A stretch of 64,000 bases of DNA. It comes from Pseudogulbenkiania sp. MAI-1. GTDB lineage: Bacteria > Pseudomonadota > Gammaproteobacteria > Burkholderiales > Chromobacteriaceae. A program made the position numbers and the translations under genes. The notes beneath the pieces are model-generated. The model saw only the letters and a program-made list of their open reading frames with translations. It was not told where the DNA came from and made no database searches. The DNA is taken from contig NZ_AZUR01000001.1 in the NCBI RefSeq assembly GCF_000527175.1, positions 248,001 through 312,000 of the forward strand. Reading direction: 5' to 3'. Of the stretch, positions 34,691 through 44,715 are shown in pieces. The number at the start of each line of letters is the position of its first letter. Position 1 is the stretch's first letter.

Positions 34691-34761
34691 AGAGGGTTGC
34701 TGCTGCGCTGCACAAGAGCCCGCGGCGGGGCTAGAATGGCGTTTTGCCCGCCGAGTCCGCC

Positions 34762-35682
34762 ATGATCGTCCGCCCCGCCTCGCCATCCACCTTGTCTCTG
34801 TTGTTCTCGATGCGTGGCTCGGTGGTGCCGGCGGTGTGGCGGCGGGTGCTGCTGACCATCGGTGTCGCCGTGCTGGTGACGCTGCTGCACGGCACGCTGG
34901 GGCCGCTCAAGATCACGCTGACGCCGACGCCGTTTTCCCTGATCGGGCTCACCCTGGCGATCTTCCTCGGCTTTCGCAACAGCGTCAGCTACGAGCGCTT
35001 CTGGGAGGCGCGCAAGCTGTGGGGCGAGGTGCTGGTGGTCACGCGCAACCTCGGCCGGCAGACGCTGACGCTGGTGGACGGCCTCGCGATGGAAGAAAAG
35101 CGCGTGCTGCTGTACCGGCTGGCGGCATTCGCCCACGCGTTGCGCCACCAGTTGCGCGGCAGCGACCCGGCGGCGGATCTGGTGCGGTTGCTGCCGGCCG
35201 AGGAGTGCGCCGCCGTGCTGGCGCAGCCCAACCGTCCCAACCTGCTGCTCGAACGCATCGGCGCCGCCTACGCCACGTTGGCGCGCAGCGGCCGGCTGTC
35301 GCCGCTGCTGTTGGCCAACGTCGACCAGCAGATTTCGCAGCTGTCGCACGCGCTGGGCGGCTGCGAGCGCATCCGCCACACGCCGATTCCCTACGCCTAC
35401 ATCCTGCTGCTGCACCGCACCGTGCACCTCTACTGCTACCTGCTGCCGTTCGGGCTGGTGGACAGCGTCGGGCTGATGACGCCGCTGGTGGTGGGCATCG
35501 TCTCCTACACCTTCTTCGGGCTCGACACGCTGGGCGACCAGATCGAGGACCCGTTCGATACCCTGCCCAACGACCTGCCGCTCGATGCGCTGTGCCACGG
35601 CATCGAGAGCAATCTGCAGATGCTGCTGGGCGAGCCGCTGTCGACGGCGCCGCAGCCGGACGCCAACGGGGTACTGCTGTAA
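34762..35682 (+). CDS. Bestrophin-like (UPF0187/YneE) membrane channel
   Basis: A 306-residue membrane protein of the bacterial bestrophin family. Family blocks are LTPTPFSLIGLTLAIFLGFRNSVSYERFWEARKLWGEVL, the polar-lined helix region IRHTPIPYAYILLLHRTVHLYCYLLPFGLV and SYTFFGLDTLGDQIEDPFDTLPNDLPLDALC. Bacterial homologues form pentameric anion- or cation-selective channels. About four membrane helices are visible. The ATG at 34762 is chosen over a TTG six codons earlier. The stop is followed by 65 bp and then the terminator of the convergent aspA gene. Confidence 0.88.
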   Translation: MIVRPASPSTLSLLFSMRGSVVPAVWRRVLLTIGVAVLVTLLHGTLGPLKITLTPTPFSLIGLTLAIFLGFRNSVSYERFWEARKLWGEVLVVTRNLGRQTLTLVDGLAMEEKRVLLYRLAAFAHALRHQLRGSDPAADLVRLLPAEECAAVLAQPNRPNLLLERIGAAYATLARSGRLSPLLLANVDQQISQLSHALGGCERIRHTPIPYAYILLLHRTVHLYCYLLPFGLVDSVGLMTPLVVGIVSYTFFGLDTLGDQIEDPFDTLPNDLPLDALCHGIESNLQMLLGEPLSTAPQPDANGVLL

Positions 35683-35747
35683 CTCCCCGTTCGCGGTCTT
35701 GCTGCGCCTCCTCATCGGGGCGGCGCGTTGTCTGCATCCTCCAGACA

Positions 35748-35778
35748 AAAAAAAAGGGTTGCCCGCGAGGGCAACCCT
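35748..35778 (-). terminator. Intrinsic terminator for aspA
   Basis: On the minus strand a perfect 10-bp stem (35755-35764 with 35769-35778, loop GCGA) is followed by eight T. It ends the aspA transcript 56 bp after its stop codon and may also work weakly on the plus strand. Confidence 0.92.
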
Positions 35779-35833
35779 GCAAAGTTCTGCCATGGAGGCA
35801 GTTCGCTTCACACTCCATCCAAGGAGATGTTCG

Positions 35834-37237
<1,404 letters not shown>

Positions 37238-37416
37238 GAGCTGTGTTTTGTCTTGTGTGGTAAGGGACAGGGCGCACTGTAGGCGAGGGCGGCCTCGGCT
37301 GGCTAATTCCGAATGCCGATCAGGCCATGCTTTTTTTGCATAACCTGGACGAGACGTTTTCAAGGCGGAGGGAGAGGCCGGCCCGAGGATGGCCGGCGGG
37401 CTGAAGGTTTGCGCAC

Positions 37417-37518
37417 AGGATGGGTGGAGGCACGATTCCTTCGCAACGCCGCACGACCTTGCTCGGTCAGTGCCGGAACCCATCAGCGATGGGTTGCGCT
37501 GCGCTTCACCCATCCTAC
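37417..37518. repeat. Palindromic REP-like element, copy 1 of the CACCCATCCTAC family
   Basis: AGGATGGGTG (37417-37426) is an inverted copy of CACCCATCCT (37507-37516). Inside, AACCCATC (37477-37484) and GATGGGTT (37488-37495) form a hairpin. The right half (GATGGGTTGCGCTGCGCTTCACCCATCCTAC, positions 37488-37518) is the common unit; the left half is a degraded partner. The 12-bp core recurs at 49116-49127 and 56072-56083. It sits in the 336-bp gap between the LysR gene and aspA, which otherwise shows no gene. Confidence 0.7.
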
Positions 37519-37573
37519 GGTTGTCCCTGTTGGCACGTGCCGCTTAGGCCGGGCTGGGCGATGTTTCCGGTTC

Positions 37574-38485
37574 TCAGATGGCGGGGTATTCGCCGGAGAG
37601 ATACTGCCAGAACGCCTCCAGCACCGGCCGGCTGCGCTTCTTGCTGCGGTAGAGGCGGATCTCCATGTCCACCCCCCAACGCTCGTCGGCGGCCGGCGCG
37701 AGCTGGCCGTAGCGCACCTCGCGCGCCACCGCGCTCTGCGGTAGGAACGCCACGCCGTGGCCCTCCAGCACCATGTTCTTCAGCCCTTCCGCCATGTCGG
37801 TCTCGTAGCGCAGGTGCAGGTGGCAGGGTTCCGGCGCGTCGGTCAGGATCTGCTCGGTCATCAGCCGGAAGTAGGCGCTGGAGGCGTAGCCGAGGAAGGG
37901 TACGGGGGAGGCCGCCGTGCCGGGCAGGACGAAGCGCGGCTGACGCTGGCGGTCGGCGCGGGCGTAGGGACGCAGCCGCTCCACGCCGAGCCGGAGGCCG
38001 AGGTAGCGGCCGTCTTCCAGTTCCACCGGCTGCTTGGGGTGGTGGTAGCACATCAGGAGATCGCTGCCGCCTTCGACGAAGGCCAAGAGCGCATCGTGCA
38101 CGTTGCTCGCCTGCAGCCGGCACGACAACTGACCGAAGCCCTGTTCCACCCGGGTGAGCCACTTGGGAAAGAACGAGAACGACAGCGTGTGCGGCACCGC
38201 CAGCTCCAGCGTGTCTTCCGGCAGCGGGCGCATGCCCTGCAGCAGCGCGCGCGTGGCGTGGATCTGGTTGAGCATGGCGGCGGCGTGCTCGCGGAATACC
38301 TCGCCGGCGGGCGTCAGCCGTGTCGGGTACGAGGTGCGGTCGATCAGCTCGGTGCCGATCCAGCCCTCCAGCGCGCGGATGCGGCGCGAGAACGCCGGCT
38401 GGGTCAGGTGGCGCGCCTGGGCCGAGCGGGTGAAGCTGGCGGTTTCCGCCAGCACCAGAAAATCTTCCAGCCATCGTGTTTCCAT
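37574..38485 (-). CDS. LysR-family regulator, HypT/YjiE-like
   Basis: A 303-residue LysR-type regulator. The N-terminus METRWLEDFLVLAETASFTRSAQARHLTQPAFSRRIRALEGWIGTELIDR follows the E. coli HypT (YjiE) pattern closely, with further agreement at the C-terminus (GHGVAFLPQSAVAREVRYGQLAP). HypT responds to hypochlorous acid by methionine oxidation, but many HypT-like proteins next to metabolic genes have other effectors. It lies upstream of aspA on the same strand and may regulate it. No clear operator was found. Confidence 0.85.
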   Translation of the reverse strand: METRWLEDFLVLAETASFTRSAQARHLTQPAFSRRIRALEGWIGTELIDRTSYPTRLTPAGEVFREHAAAMLNQIHATRALLQGMRPLPEDTLELAVPHTLSFSFFPKWLTRVEQGFGQLSCRLQASNVHDALLAFVEGGSDLLMCYHHPKQPVELEDGRYLGLRLGVERLRPYARADRQRQPRFVLPGTAASPVPFLGYASSAYFRLMTEQILTDAPEPCHLHLRYETDMAEGLKNMVLEGHGVAFLPQSAVAREVRYGQLAPAADERWGVDMEIRLYRSKKRSRPVLEAFWQYLSGEYPAI

Positions 38486-38604
38486 GCCGCGTGCTCCGTG
38501 GTGCGCCCTGGTGGGAAAGAACGGGGTGCATGGTACACCGCGCTGAACGATCGGTGCGTATCGCGGTCTCTCTGATCGTTCGTCTGCACGTGAAGGAGTG
38601 AGTC

Positions 38605-39039
38605 ATGCATCCACCTTGCTTGTCCCGTCTGACCGCCGCCGTCCTGGTGCTGGCGCTGGCTGCCTGTGCCACGCCGCCCTCGGCCACCGGCAAGCGCAGC
38701 TCGGCGACCGGCACGCCTCCGGCTCCGGCCACGACCGCCAAGGCGGTCCCCCCGCCGGCCGGTTCGACCGCGTCGCCACCGTCGCGTATCGCCGCGGCCG
38801 CCGACTGCATCCAGGGCGGGGCGCAGAAATGGGGCATCCCGGCCGATTATCTGGCGCGCCAGGCCACCGCCGACGGCGCCATCGTGCTGACGCTGGTCAA
38901 TCCCCATTCCGGCAAGCGCGGCCTGAGCATCGAGCTCACGCCGGACGGCCGTCACACCGAGGCCAATCTGGACGCAAACGGCACGGTGGTGTCGGCGCAG
39001 TGGCGTGGGTTGGTCAGCCGCTGTGTCGACAACGGCTGA
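38605..39039 (+). CDS. Small secreted lipoprotein, function unknown
   Basis: A 144-residue protein with a lipoprotein signal peptide: hydrophobic residues 10-19 and lipobox LAAC with the acylated cysteine at C21. A low-complexity Pro/Thr/Ala/Ser linker (about 22-60) leads to a small globular domain with two cysteines (ADCIQGG and SRCVDNG), possibly disulfide bonded. I do not recognise the domain. A GAAGGAG site precedes the ATG. It is probably outer-membrane anchored. Confidence 0.8.
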   Translation: MHPPCLSRLTAAVLVLALAACATPPSATGKRSSATGTPPAPATTAKAVPPPAGSTASPPSRIAAAADCIQGGAQKWGIPADYLARQATADGAIVLTLVNPHSGKRGLSIELTPDGRHTEANLDANGTVVSAQWRGLVSRCVDNG

Positions 39040-39226
39040 CCGGCCAACGGCACTTTCATGGCGTATAAATAAAGCGTTGGCGTGGCAATGTGACGTCTGT
39101 CTTTTTCTTGCCGGCATTGCCATGTCGATGTCTTTGTGTCGCCGGTTGTGCGTCCGGAGCCGTGACGGCGACGGGGGAGTCCGGTAGCATGGGTGCGCTC
39201 GCGGGACGGCCTGCGGCATGCTGAAC

Positions 39227-39259
39227 AGGGCTTCCCACGGGGGAGCCCTATGGTTTTTT
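39227..39259 (+). terminator. Intrinsic terminator upstream of the diguanylate cyclase gene
   Basis: AGGGCT (39227-39232) pairs with AGCCCT (39244-39249), extended by CCC with GGG, and is followed by a run of six T at 39254-39259. It probably ends the lipoprotein transcript about 190 bp earlier. It argues against translation starting at the in-frame ATG at 39250. Confidence 0.7.
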
Positions 39260-39318
39260 GTCGTTCCGTCTCCCCACGGTTTTCCCTGAATCTGGCCCGT
39301 TCTCTTGTTGGCAACGCG

Positions 39319-40845
39319 ATGAAGATGAAATGGTTGTACCCGGCGGCCTGGCTGCTCTGGTTGGTGCTGTGTGCGCTGATCGGGGTCGCGTTTGCCAGCC
39401 GCGCCGTTCATCAGGCAGAAGGCGAGCTCGAGCGCCTCGCCGGCCGGCTGGCCGACGAGATTTCGCAGCGGCTGAACGTCAACGAGGCGCAGCTCGACAG
39501 CTACGCCGGCTTCTCCACCTTCGGCCTGCATCAGGGCACGCTGACCGAGCACGGCCTGCTGCTGCGCAAGTTCAAGCGCTATCCCGCCATCGTGCTGGGG
39601 CTGCGGGTGCGGCACGTCACGGCGGCCGAGCGGGGCGCGTTCGAGCACGAGCTGGCGGCCAAGACCGGCCGTCCCGTCATCATCCATGGCTACGATCCGG
39701 CGCGGCAGCCGCCGCGCTATCCGCTGGCCGAGGGCAGCGATCATTATCCGGTGGTGTCGATGGTGACGGCCGGCGAATTGCCGCCGTTGTTTTCCCCGGC
39801 GCTGGGGATGGACCTCGCCCGCATCGATTTTCTGTACGACGCCTTGCGCCAGTCGCTGCAGCGCGAACTGCCGGCCTTGTCGCGGCCGTTCGCGCTGGCC
39901 GACGGGCGTCTGGGCTACCTGATGATCCGTCCTGCCGACGAGGTCGTATTGCAGCCGGTGCCGACGCTGCAGGCCAACCACCAGTTCGTGGCGCTGGTGC
40001 TCAGCACCGAGTCTTTGCTGCCGTCCGCGCTGGAGCTGCCCACCGGCCTGCGCGTGCAGCTGTGGCACCAGCGTTACCGCCAGCAGGATCCGCAGGGCCG
40101 CTTCCTCGATGCCGGCAGCGAGGTGCGCAGCCCGCTCGAGACGCTGCTGTTTCCGCGCCTGGAGCTGACCCGCAGCAGCGGCGGCTCGACCCCCAGCCTG
40201 ATGCTGAAAGCCAGCTGGCAGCTGGGCTGGGCGCAGATCAGCCTGTTCGAGTGGCTGGTGATGGCGCTCTTGGCGCTGGTGCTGCTGGCGGTGTTGCTGT
40301 CCTGCGTCAATGCCCTGTTGCGCCGCTATGTCGATCAGGTGGCGCGCGAACAGGAGCTGTTCTACCTGGGCAACCACGACGCGTTGACCGGGCTGGCCAA
40401 CCGCAACCTGTTCGAAGACCGCCTGCAGCACGCCATCAGCCGGGTGCGGCGCAACGGCAAGCGGCTGGCGTTGCTGTTCCTCGACATGGACCGCTTCAAG
40501 CCGGTGAACGACACCTACGGCCACGCCGCCGGCGACCGCGTGCTGCAGCTGATCGCGGCCCGGCTCAACGTGGTGTTGCGCAGCGAGGACACCGTGGCCC
40601 GGCTGGGCGGGGACGAGTTCGTGGTGCTGATCGAGGATGTCGAGTCCGAGCTGGACGTCGAGAGCGTGCGCGAGCGGCTGCAGCTCGCGCTGCAGGAGCC
40701 GTACGAGATCGACGACGGCACGGTGTCGCTGGGGGTCAGCATCGGCACCGCCTTTTATCCGGACGACGGTGTGTTGATCGAGGATCTGCTCGGCACCGCC
40801 GACCGTACCATGTACCACGCCAAGCAGAAGGCGGCGGTGGGCTGA
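39319..40845 (+). CDS. Membrane-bound diguanylate cyclase with N-terminal CHASE-like sensor
   Basis: A 508-residue protein. TM1 (about residues 5-27), a periplasmic sensor of about 260 residues that begins like a CHASE domain (LNVNEAQLDSYAGFSTFG, YPAIVLGLRVRHVTAAERGAFEHEL), TM2 (about 310-335), then a GGDEF domain (NHDALTGLANRNLFEDRL). The active site RLGGDEF is intact, and an RxxD inhibitory I-site (RSED) lies five residues before GGDEF, so it should make cyclic di-GMP with product inhibition. The start at 39319 directly precedes TM1; ATG 39250 lies inside the terminator stem. Confidence 0.88.
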   Translation: MKMKWLYPAAWLLWLVLCALIGVAFASRAVHQAEGELERLAGRLADEISQRLNVNEAQLDSYAGFSTFGLHQGTLTEHGLLLRKFKRYPAIVLGLRVRHVTAAERGAFEHELAAKTGRPVIIHGYDPARQPPRYPLAEGSDHYPVVSMVTAGELPPLFSPALGMDLARIDFLYDALRQSLQRELPALSRPFALADGRLGYLMIRPADEVVLQPVPTLQANHQFVALVLSTESLLPSALELPTGLRVQLWHQRYRQQDPQGRFLDAGSEVRSPLETLLFPRLELTRSSGGSTPSLMLKASWQLGWAQISLFEWLVMALLALVLLAVLLSCVNALLRRYVDQVAREQELFYLGNHDALTGLANRNLFEDRLQHAISRVRRNGKRLALLFLDMDRFKPVNDTYGHAAGDRVLQLIAARLNVVLRSEDTVARLGGDEFVVLIEDVESELDVESVRERLQLALQEPYEIDDGTVSLGVSIGTAFYPDDGVLIEDLLGTADRTMYHAKQKAAVG

Positions 40846-40893
40846 CGGTCGGCATGGTTGAACCGGAGGTGATGGCGCCGATGTGATCGGCAC

Positions 40894-40923
40894 TTATCCA
40901 CAGGGCGGATTTTACAGTACAAT
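40894..40923 (+). promoter_or_regulatory. Candidate promoter for the DUF3460 gene
   Basis: TTATCC (40894-40899) and TACAAT (40918-40923) are separated by 18 nt, just before the GAGGAAAG ribosome-binding site of the DUF3460 gene. The -10 is good, the -35 poor. Confidence 0.4.
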
Positions 40924-40952
40924 GCCGGCCAACGTTCCCGAGGAAAGCCCGC

Positions 40953-41132
40953 ATGTACCAGTCCGAATTCACCGATTTCATGACCGAATTTCTCGACAAG
41001 AACCCGCAAGTGGACAGCGAGCGCCGTGAGCTGCGCCTGACCTGGTGGGACCGCAAGGTCGATCTCGACGACCAGCGCCGCTGGAAAGAGGCGCGCGTGC
41101 CGCAGAAGCCCTACGTCTACCAGCCGGAGTAA
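40953..41132 (+). CDS. DUF3460 family small protein
   Basis: A 59-residue protein beginning MYQSEFTDFMTEFLDKN and ending RRWKEARVPQKPYVYQPE. The pattern of a YxSEFTxFM start, a central tryptophan/aspartate segment and the EARVPQxxYVY ending is that of the DUF3460 family, found in Betaproteobacteria. The function is unknown. A GAGGAAAG site lies at 40940-40947, about 5 nt upstream of the ATG. It is soluble, charged and probably cytoplasmic. Confidence 0.85.
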   Translation: MYQSEFTDFMTEFLDKNPQVDSERRELRLTWWDRKVDLDDQRRWKEARVPQKPYVYQPE

Positions 41133-41199
41133 GCCCGCTCCGTTTGCCCCCACACGCCCGTGACCGCGGGCGTTTTGTCGTTTTAAAGCCTCGCCATTC

Positions 41200-41865
41200 A
41201 TGACCAGCCGCACCGTACCGCTCGATACTCCCCTGCACGACTACCTGATGGACATCGGCGTCACTGAACACCCGGTGATGGCCGAGCTGCGCGCCTTCAC
41301 CGCCGGCCACCGCCTGGCCAAGATGCAGATCGCCCCGGAGCAGGGCCAGTTCATGGCCTGGCTCGCGCAGCTGATCGGCGCGCGCCGCTACCTGGAGATC
41401 GGCGTGTTCACCGGTTACAGCGCGCTGGCGGTGGCGCTGGCGTTGCCGGAGGACGGCGAGGTGGTGGCCTGCGACGTCAGCGAGACCTTCACCGCCATCG
41501 CCCGTGAGTACTGGCGGAAGGCCGGCGTCGATCAGCGCATCCGGCTGGTGCTGCAGCCGGCGCTGGCGACCTTGGAAGCGCTGCTGGCCGAAGGCCGCGC
41601 CGGCAGCTTCGACCTGGTCTTCATCGACGCCGACAAGCCGTCCTACCCGGACTACTTCGAGGCCTGCCTGAAGCTGGTGCGGCCGGGCGGCGTGATCGCC
41701 ATCGACAACATCTTCCTCAGCGGCCGCGTGGTGGCGCCGCGCCCGGACGATCCGCCCGGCGTGCACATCATGCACGCCTTCAACGCCGGCCTGAAGCACG
41801 ATCCGCGCATCCGGCTCACGGTGCTGCCGGTGGGCGACGGGCTGACGCTGGCCACCCGTCTGTGA
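41200..41865 (+). CDS. Class I SAM-dependent O-methyltransferase (CCoAOMT-like)
   Basis: A 221-residue methyltransferase of the cation-dependent caffeoyl-CoA/catechol O-methyltransferase family. SAM motif I is LEIGVFTGYSALAVALALP, and the metal-binding aspartate block is FDLVFIDADKPSYPDYFE followed by GGVIAIDNIFLSGRV. These enzymes methylate catechols or other small hydroxylated compounds; the natural substrate is unknown. It lies directly before tolR, where tolQ would be expected, but is not related to it. Confidence 0.9.
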   Translation: MTSRTVPLDTPLHDYLMDIGVTEHPVMAELRAFTAGHRLAKMQIAPEQGQFMAWLAQLIGARRYLEIGVFTGYSALAVALALPEDGEVVACDVSETFTAIAREYWRKAGVDQRIRLVLQPALATLEALLAEGRAGSFDLVFIDADKPSYPDYFEACLKLVRPGGVIAIDNIFLSGRVVAPRPDDPPGVHIMHAFNAGLKHDPRIRLTVLPVGDGLTLATRL

Positions 41866-41988
41866 GAGGCCGGCACGAAAGGGCCGAACTTCGGCCAACG
41901 TTGCCGGTCTTTTAAAGTTCAACTGTCATCGAACCCCCGGATCGGGATGCTATCATTCTGGTCCGACGCCGTTACCCGCTACGCTGCC

Positions 41989-42393
41989 ATGCTCAACCGC
42001 CGCCCCCGCCGCCAGATGAACCAGATGAACGTCGTGCCCTATATCGACGTGATGCTGGTGTTGCTGGTGATTTTCATGGTCACCACGCCGCTGTTCACCC
42101 CCGGCGTGATCGACGTGCCGAGTGTATCGCGCGCCGCCGCGCTGGATGTCCAGCCGCTGGAGGTGATCGTCGAGGCCGGCAACGCCATCCAGCTCAAGGC
42201 CGACGGCAAGGAAACCCGGCTGGGCAGCAAGGAAGAGCTGGTCAAGCACCTGCGTGCGCTGAACGCCACCGAGCGCCCGGTGGCCATCTCGGCCGACCAG
42301 AACCTCAAGTATTCCGAGGTGGTGGCGATCGCCGACGATTTGCACAAAGCCGGCATCAAGCGCGTGGCACTGACGGTGAAGCAGGGCAAATGA
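41989..42393 (+). CDS. tolR: TolR, Tol-Pal membrane energising subunit (ExbD/TolR family)
   Basis: A 134-residue inner-membrane protein with one N-terminal membrane helix (about 20-40, YIDVMLVLLVIFMVTTPLF). MNQMNVVPYIDVMLVLLVIF is the TolR/ExbD signature; the aspartate in the helix is the proton-pathway residue. It works with TolQ and TolA to drive outer-membrane constriction. The start at 41989 (MLNRRPRR) is favoured over 41947. tolQ is not upstream. tolA overlaps its stop by 4 nt (ATGA). Confidence 0.92.
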   Translation: MLNRRPRRQMNQMNVVPYIDVMLVLLVIFMVTTPLFTPGVIDVPSVSRAAALDVQPLEVIVEAGNAIQLKADGKETRLGSKEELVKHLRALNATERPVAISADQNLKYSEVVAIADDLHKAGIKRVALTVKQGK

Positions 42394-43268
42394 TCGCCGT
42401 GGCCGACAACCGCAACTCGCCGTGGCCCATCGTCCTGTCGCTGCTGCTGCACGCCACGGTGGTGCTGCTCTTGGTGCTGGGCGGGCTCAGTTCGAGCGAG
42501 AAGCCGCAGGAAACCCCGGTGGCGGTCGAGCTCTGGAGCAGCGCGCCGCCGCCTCCGCCGCAGAGCGTGGTCGTGCCCGTGCCCCAGCCGCAGCCGCCCA
42601 AGGTCGTGCCGGCGCCGGTCGAGCCGCCGCGCGCCGAAGTCAACCTCGGCGAGAAGCGCAAGCCGCTGCCGGAGAAGAAGCCGGAACCCAAGCCCGAGCC
42701 GAAACCGGAGCCGGAAAAGAAACCCGCCCCGGCGCCCAAGCTGGCCGAGAAGACGCCGCCCAACAAGATCGCCAAGGCGGACGCCGCTCCGGCCGAGAAG
42801 CGCACCGCGCAGAAGGCCGCCGAGCTGCCGCCGGCGAAGGGCAGCAAGCCGGCACCGCGCTACAACCCCGACGCCGACGACCTGCTGGCCGACCTCAACA
42901 GCAGCAACACGACGAAGAAGGGCAACGCCCGCAGCGACCAGGCCGGCCAGAAGAGCGGCGTGGTGGGTGGTTCGACCAACGGCACCTCGCTGAACCTGGA
43001 CGGCTACGCCAGCAAGGTGCAGGCCAAGGTAAGACCGCTGGTGCAGATTCCGCCTGAGCTGTCGGGCAACCCGAAGGCCGTGGTGCAGGTGACGCTGCTG
43101 CCGTCGCTGGAAGTGCGCGCGGTGCGCCTGTTGGCGTCGAGCGGCAACACGGCCTACGACGAGGCGGTGCAGCGCGCGATCTGGGAGACGAAGACCTTCC
43201 CGGCGTTGCCGGCCGGCGCCAGCTTTACCGATTTCCGCCAGCTCAGGCTGGAATTCCGCCCCCATTGA
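42390..43268 (+). CDS. tolA: TolA, cell-envelope integrity protein
   Basis: A 292-residue protein with an N-terminal membrane anchor (about residues 9-28, PWPIVLSLLLHATVVLLLVLGGL), a long linker rich in P, E and K (with KPEPKPEPKPEPEKK), and a C-terminal globular domain of TonB/TolA type (GYASKVQAKVRPLVQIPPELSGNPKAVVQVTLLPSLEVRAV...). The linker spans the periplasm to reach TolB and Pal. It overlaps tolR by ATGA, so the two are translationally coupled. Confidence 0.9.
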   Translation: MIAVADNRNSPWPIVLSLLLHATVVLLLVLGGLSSSEKPQETPVAVELWSSAPPPPPQSVVVPVPQPQPPKVVPAPVEPPRAEVNLGEKRKPLPEKKPEPKPEPKPEPEKKPAPAPKLAEKTPPNKIAKADAAPAEKRTAQKAAELPPAKGSKPAPRYNPDADDLLADLNSSNTTKKGNARSDQAGQKSGVVGGSTNGTSLNLDGYASKVQAKVRPLVQIPPELSGNPKAVVQVTLLPSLEVRAVRLLASSGNTAYDEAVQRAIWETKTFPALPAGASFTDFRQLRLEFRPH

Positions 43269-43296
43269 GACAACCATCGCACCACCGAGGAAGCCG

Positions 43297-44583
43297 ATGC
43301 CCATCGTCAAAACGCTGATCCGATCAATGCTGCTGCTGTGTCTGGCCGCCGCCGGCGCGGCCCGCGCCGACATGACCATCGAGATCGTCGGCGGCGGCGC
43401 CAACCGCCACGCCATCGCCGTGTTGCCGTTCCAGAGCGAAACCACGCAACTGCGCGAGGCGCTGACGCCGGTGATCCGCAATGACCTGTTGCTCACCGGC
43501 GCCTTCCGCATGGTCGACCCGGCCGGCGTCGCCAACCCGGCGTTCGAGCCGGCGCAGATCAGCTACCCGGCGTGGCGTGGCGCCGGCGCCCAGTCGCTCG
43601 CCATCGGCAAGGTGGAGGCAGCCGGCGGCCAGGTGAAGATCAGCTTCCGGCTGTTCGACGCCGCGCAGCAGAAGCAGCTGACCTCCGGCGAGTTCACCGT
43701 GGCGCCGGAGCGCTCGCGCGAGGTGGCGCACACCATCGCCGACATGATCTACGAGGCGATCACCGGGCAGAAGGGCATCTTCAATACCCGCATCAGCTAC
43801 GTGCTCAGGTCCGGCAGCCAGTACCTGCTGCAGGTGGCCGACATGGACGGGCGCGGCGCGCAGACCATCCTGCGCTCCAGGGAGCCGATCATCTCGCCGG
43901 CCTGGAGCCCGGACGGCAGCAAGATTGCCTACGTGTCGTTCGAGGCCAAAAAGCCGGTGGTCTGGGTGCAGGATCTCTCCACCGGCCAGCGCCGCGTCGT
44001 CGCCAACTTCAAGGGCAGCAATTCGGCGCCGGCGTGGAGTCCGGACGGCCGCCAGCTGGCCGTGGTGCTGACCACCAGCGGCAACTCGCAGATCTACGTC
44101 ATCGACGCCAACGGCGGCGGCGCGCGCCGTGTCACCCACAGCAACGCCATCGACACCGAGCCGGCCTGGAGCCCCGACGGCAGCCAGCTCTACTTCGTGT
44201 CCGACCGCGCCGGTGGACCGCAGATCTACGTGCAGCCGGTGGCCGGCGGCGCGGCGCGGCGGCTGAGCTGGGACGGCAGCTATAACGTGTCGCCCAAGGT
44301 GTCGCCGGACGGCCGCACGCTGAGCTACATCCGCCGCCAGGGCGGCCAGTTCCGCGTGGTGGTGCAGGACCTCGCCAGCGGCGAGAACCGCGTGGTGTCC
44401 AGCGGTGCCTACAACGAGCGCCCGAGCTTCGCCCCGAACGGCCGCATGGTGCTGTTCGCCAGCGACGAGGGGGGGCGCAGCGTACTGTACGCCGCCGCCC
44501 CGGACGGCAGCAGCAAGGTGCGCCTCGCCGTCATCAACGGCGACGTGCAGGACCCGGCCTGGGGCCCGTTCAACCGACCCTGA
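43297..44583 (+). CDS. tolB: TolB, periplasmic beta-propeller of the Tol-Pal system
   Basis: A 428-residue protein with a Sec signal peptide (cleavage near ARAD). An N-terminal domain (IAVLPFQSETTQLREALTPVIRNDLL) precedes a six-bladed propeller of WD40-like PD40 repeats, each with a SPAWSPDGSKIAYVS-type core (ending SPAWSPDG, APAWSPDG, EPAWSPDG). TolB docks on Pal and TolA. A short stem with a T-run overlaps its stop codon. Confidence 0.95.
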   Translation: MPIVKTLIRSMLLLCLAAAGAARADMTIEIVGGGANRHAIAVLPFQSETTQLREALTPVIRNDLLLTGAFRMVDPAGVANPAFEPAQISYPAWRGAGAQSLAIGKVEAAGGQVKISFRLFDAAQQKQLTSGEFTVAPERSREVAHTIADMIYEAITGQKGIFNTRISYVLRSGSQYLLQVADMDGRGAQTILRSREPIISPAWSPDGSKIAYVSFEAKKPVVWVQDLSTGQRRVVANFKGSNSAPAWSPDGRQLAVVLTTSGNSQIYVIDANGGGARRVTHSNAIDTEPAWSPDGSQLYFVSDRAGGPQIYVQPVAGGAARRLSWDGSYNVSPKVSPDGRTLSYIRRQGGQFRVVVQDLASGENRVVSSGAYNERPSFAPNGRMVLFASDEGGRSVLYAAAPDGSSKVRLAVINGDVQDPAWGPFNRP

Positions 44584-44594
44584 GCGGTTTTTTT
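44572..44594 (+). terminator. Weak terminator or attenuator overlapping the tolB stop
   Basis: AACCG (44572-44576) pairs with CGGTT (44585-44589), and T7 follows through 44594. The stem is only five pairs and includes the last tolB codons. It may reduce read-through from tolB into pal. Confidence 0.4.
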
Positions 44595-44715
44595 GTACCG
44601 AATCTCGCCATGACGAGGGGAACCCGGAGCGGTTCTCCTTGTCGGCAATTCAGTTAGCGTAGTGCCATTCGCGCAGTCGCTTACCTATTTCGATCGAACC
44701 TAAGGAGTCAATAAC

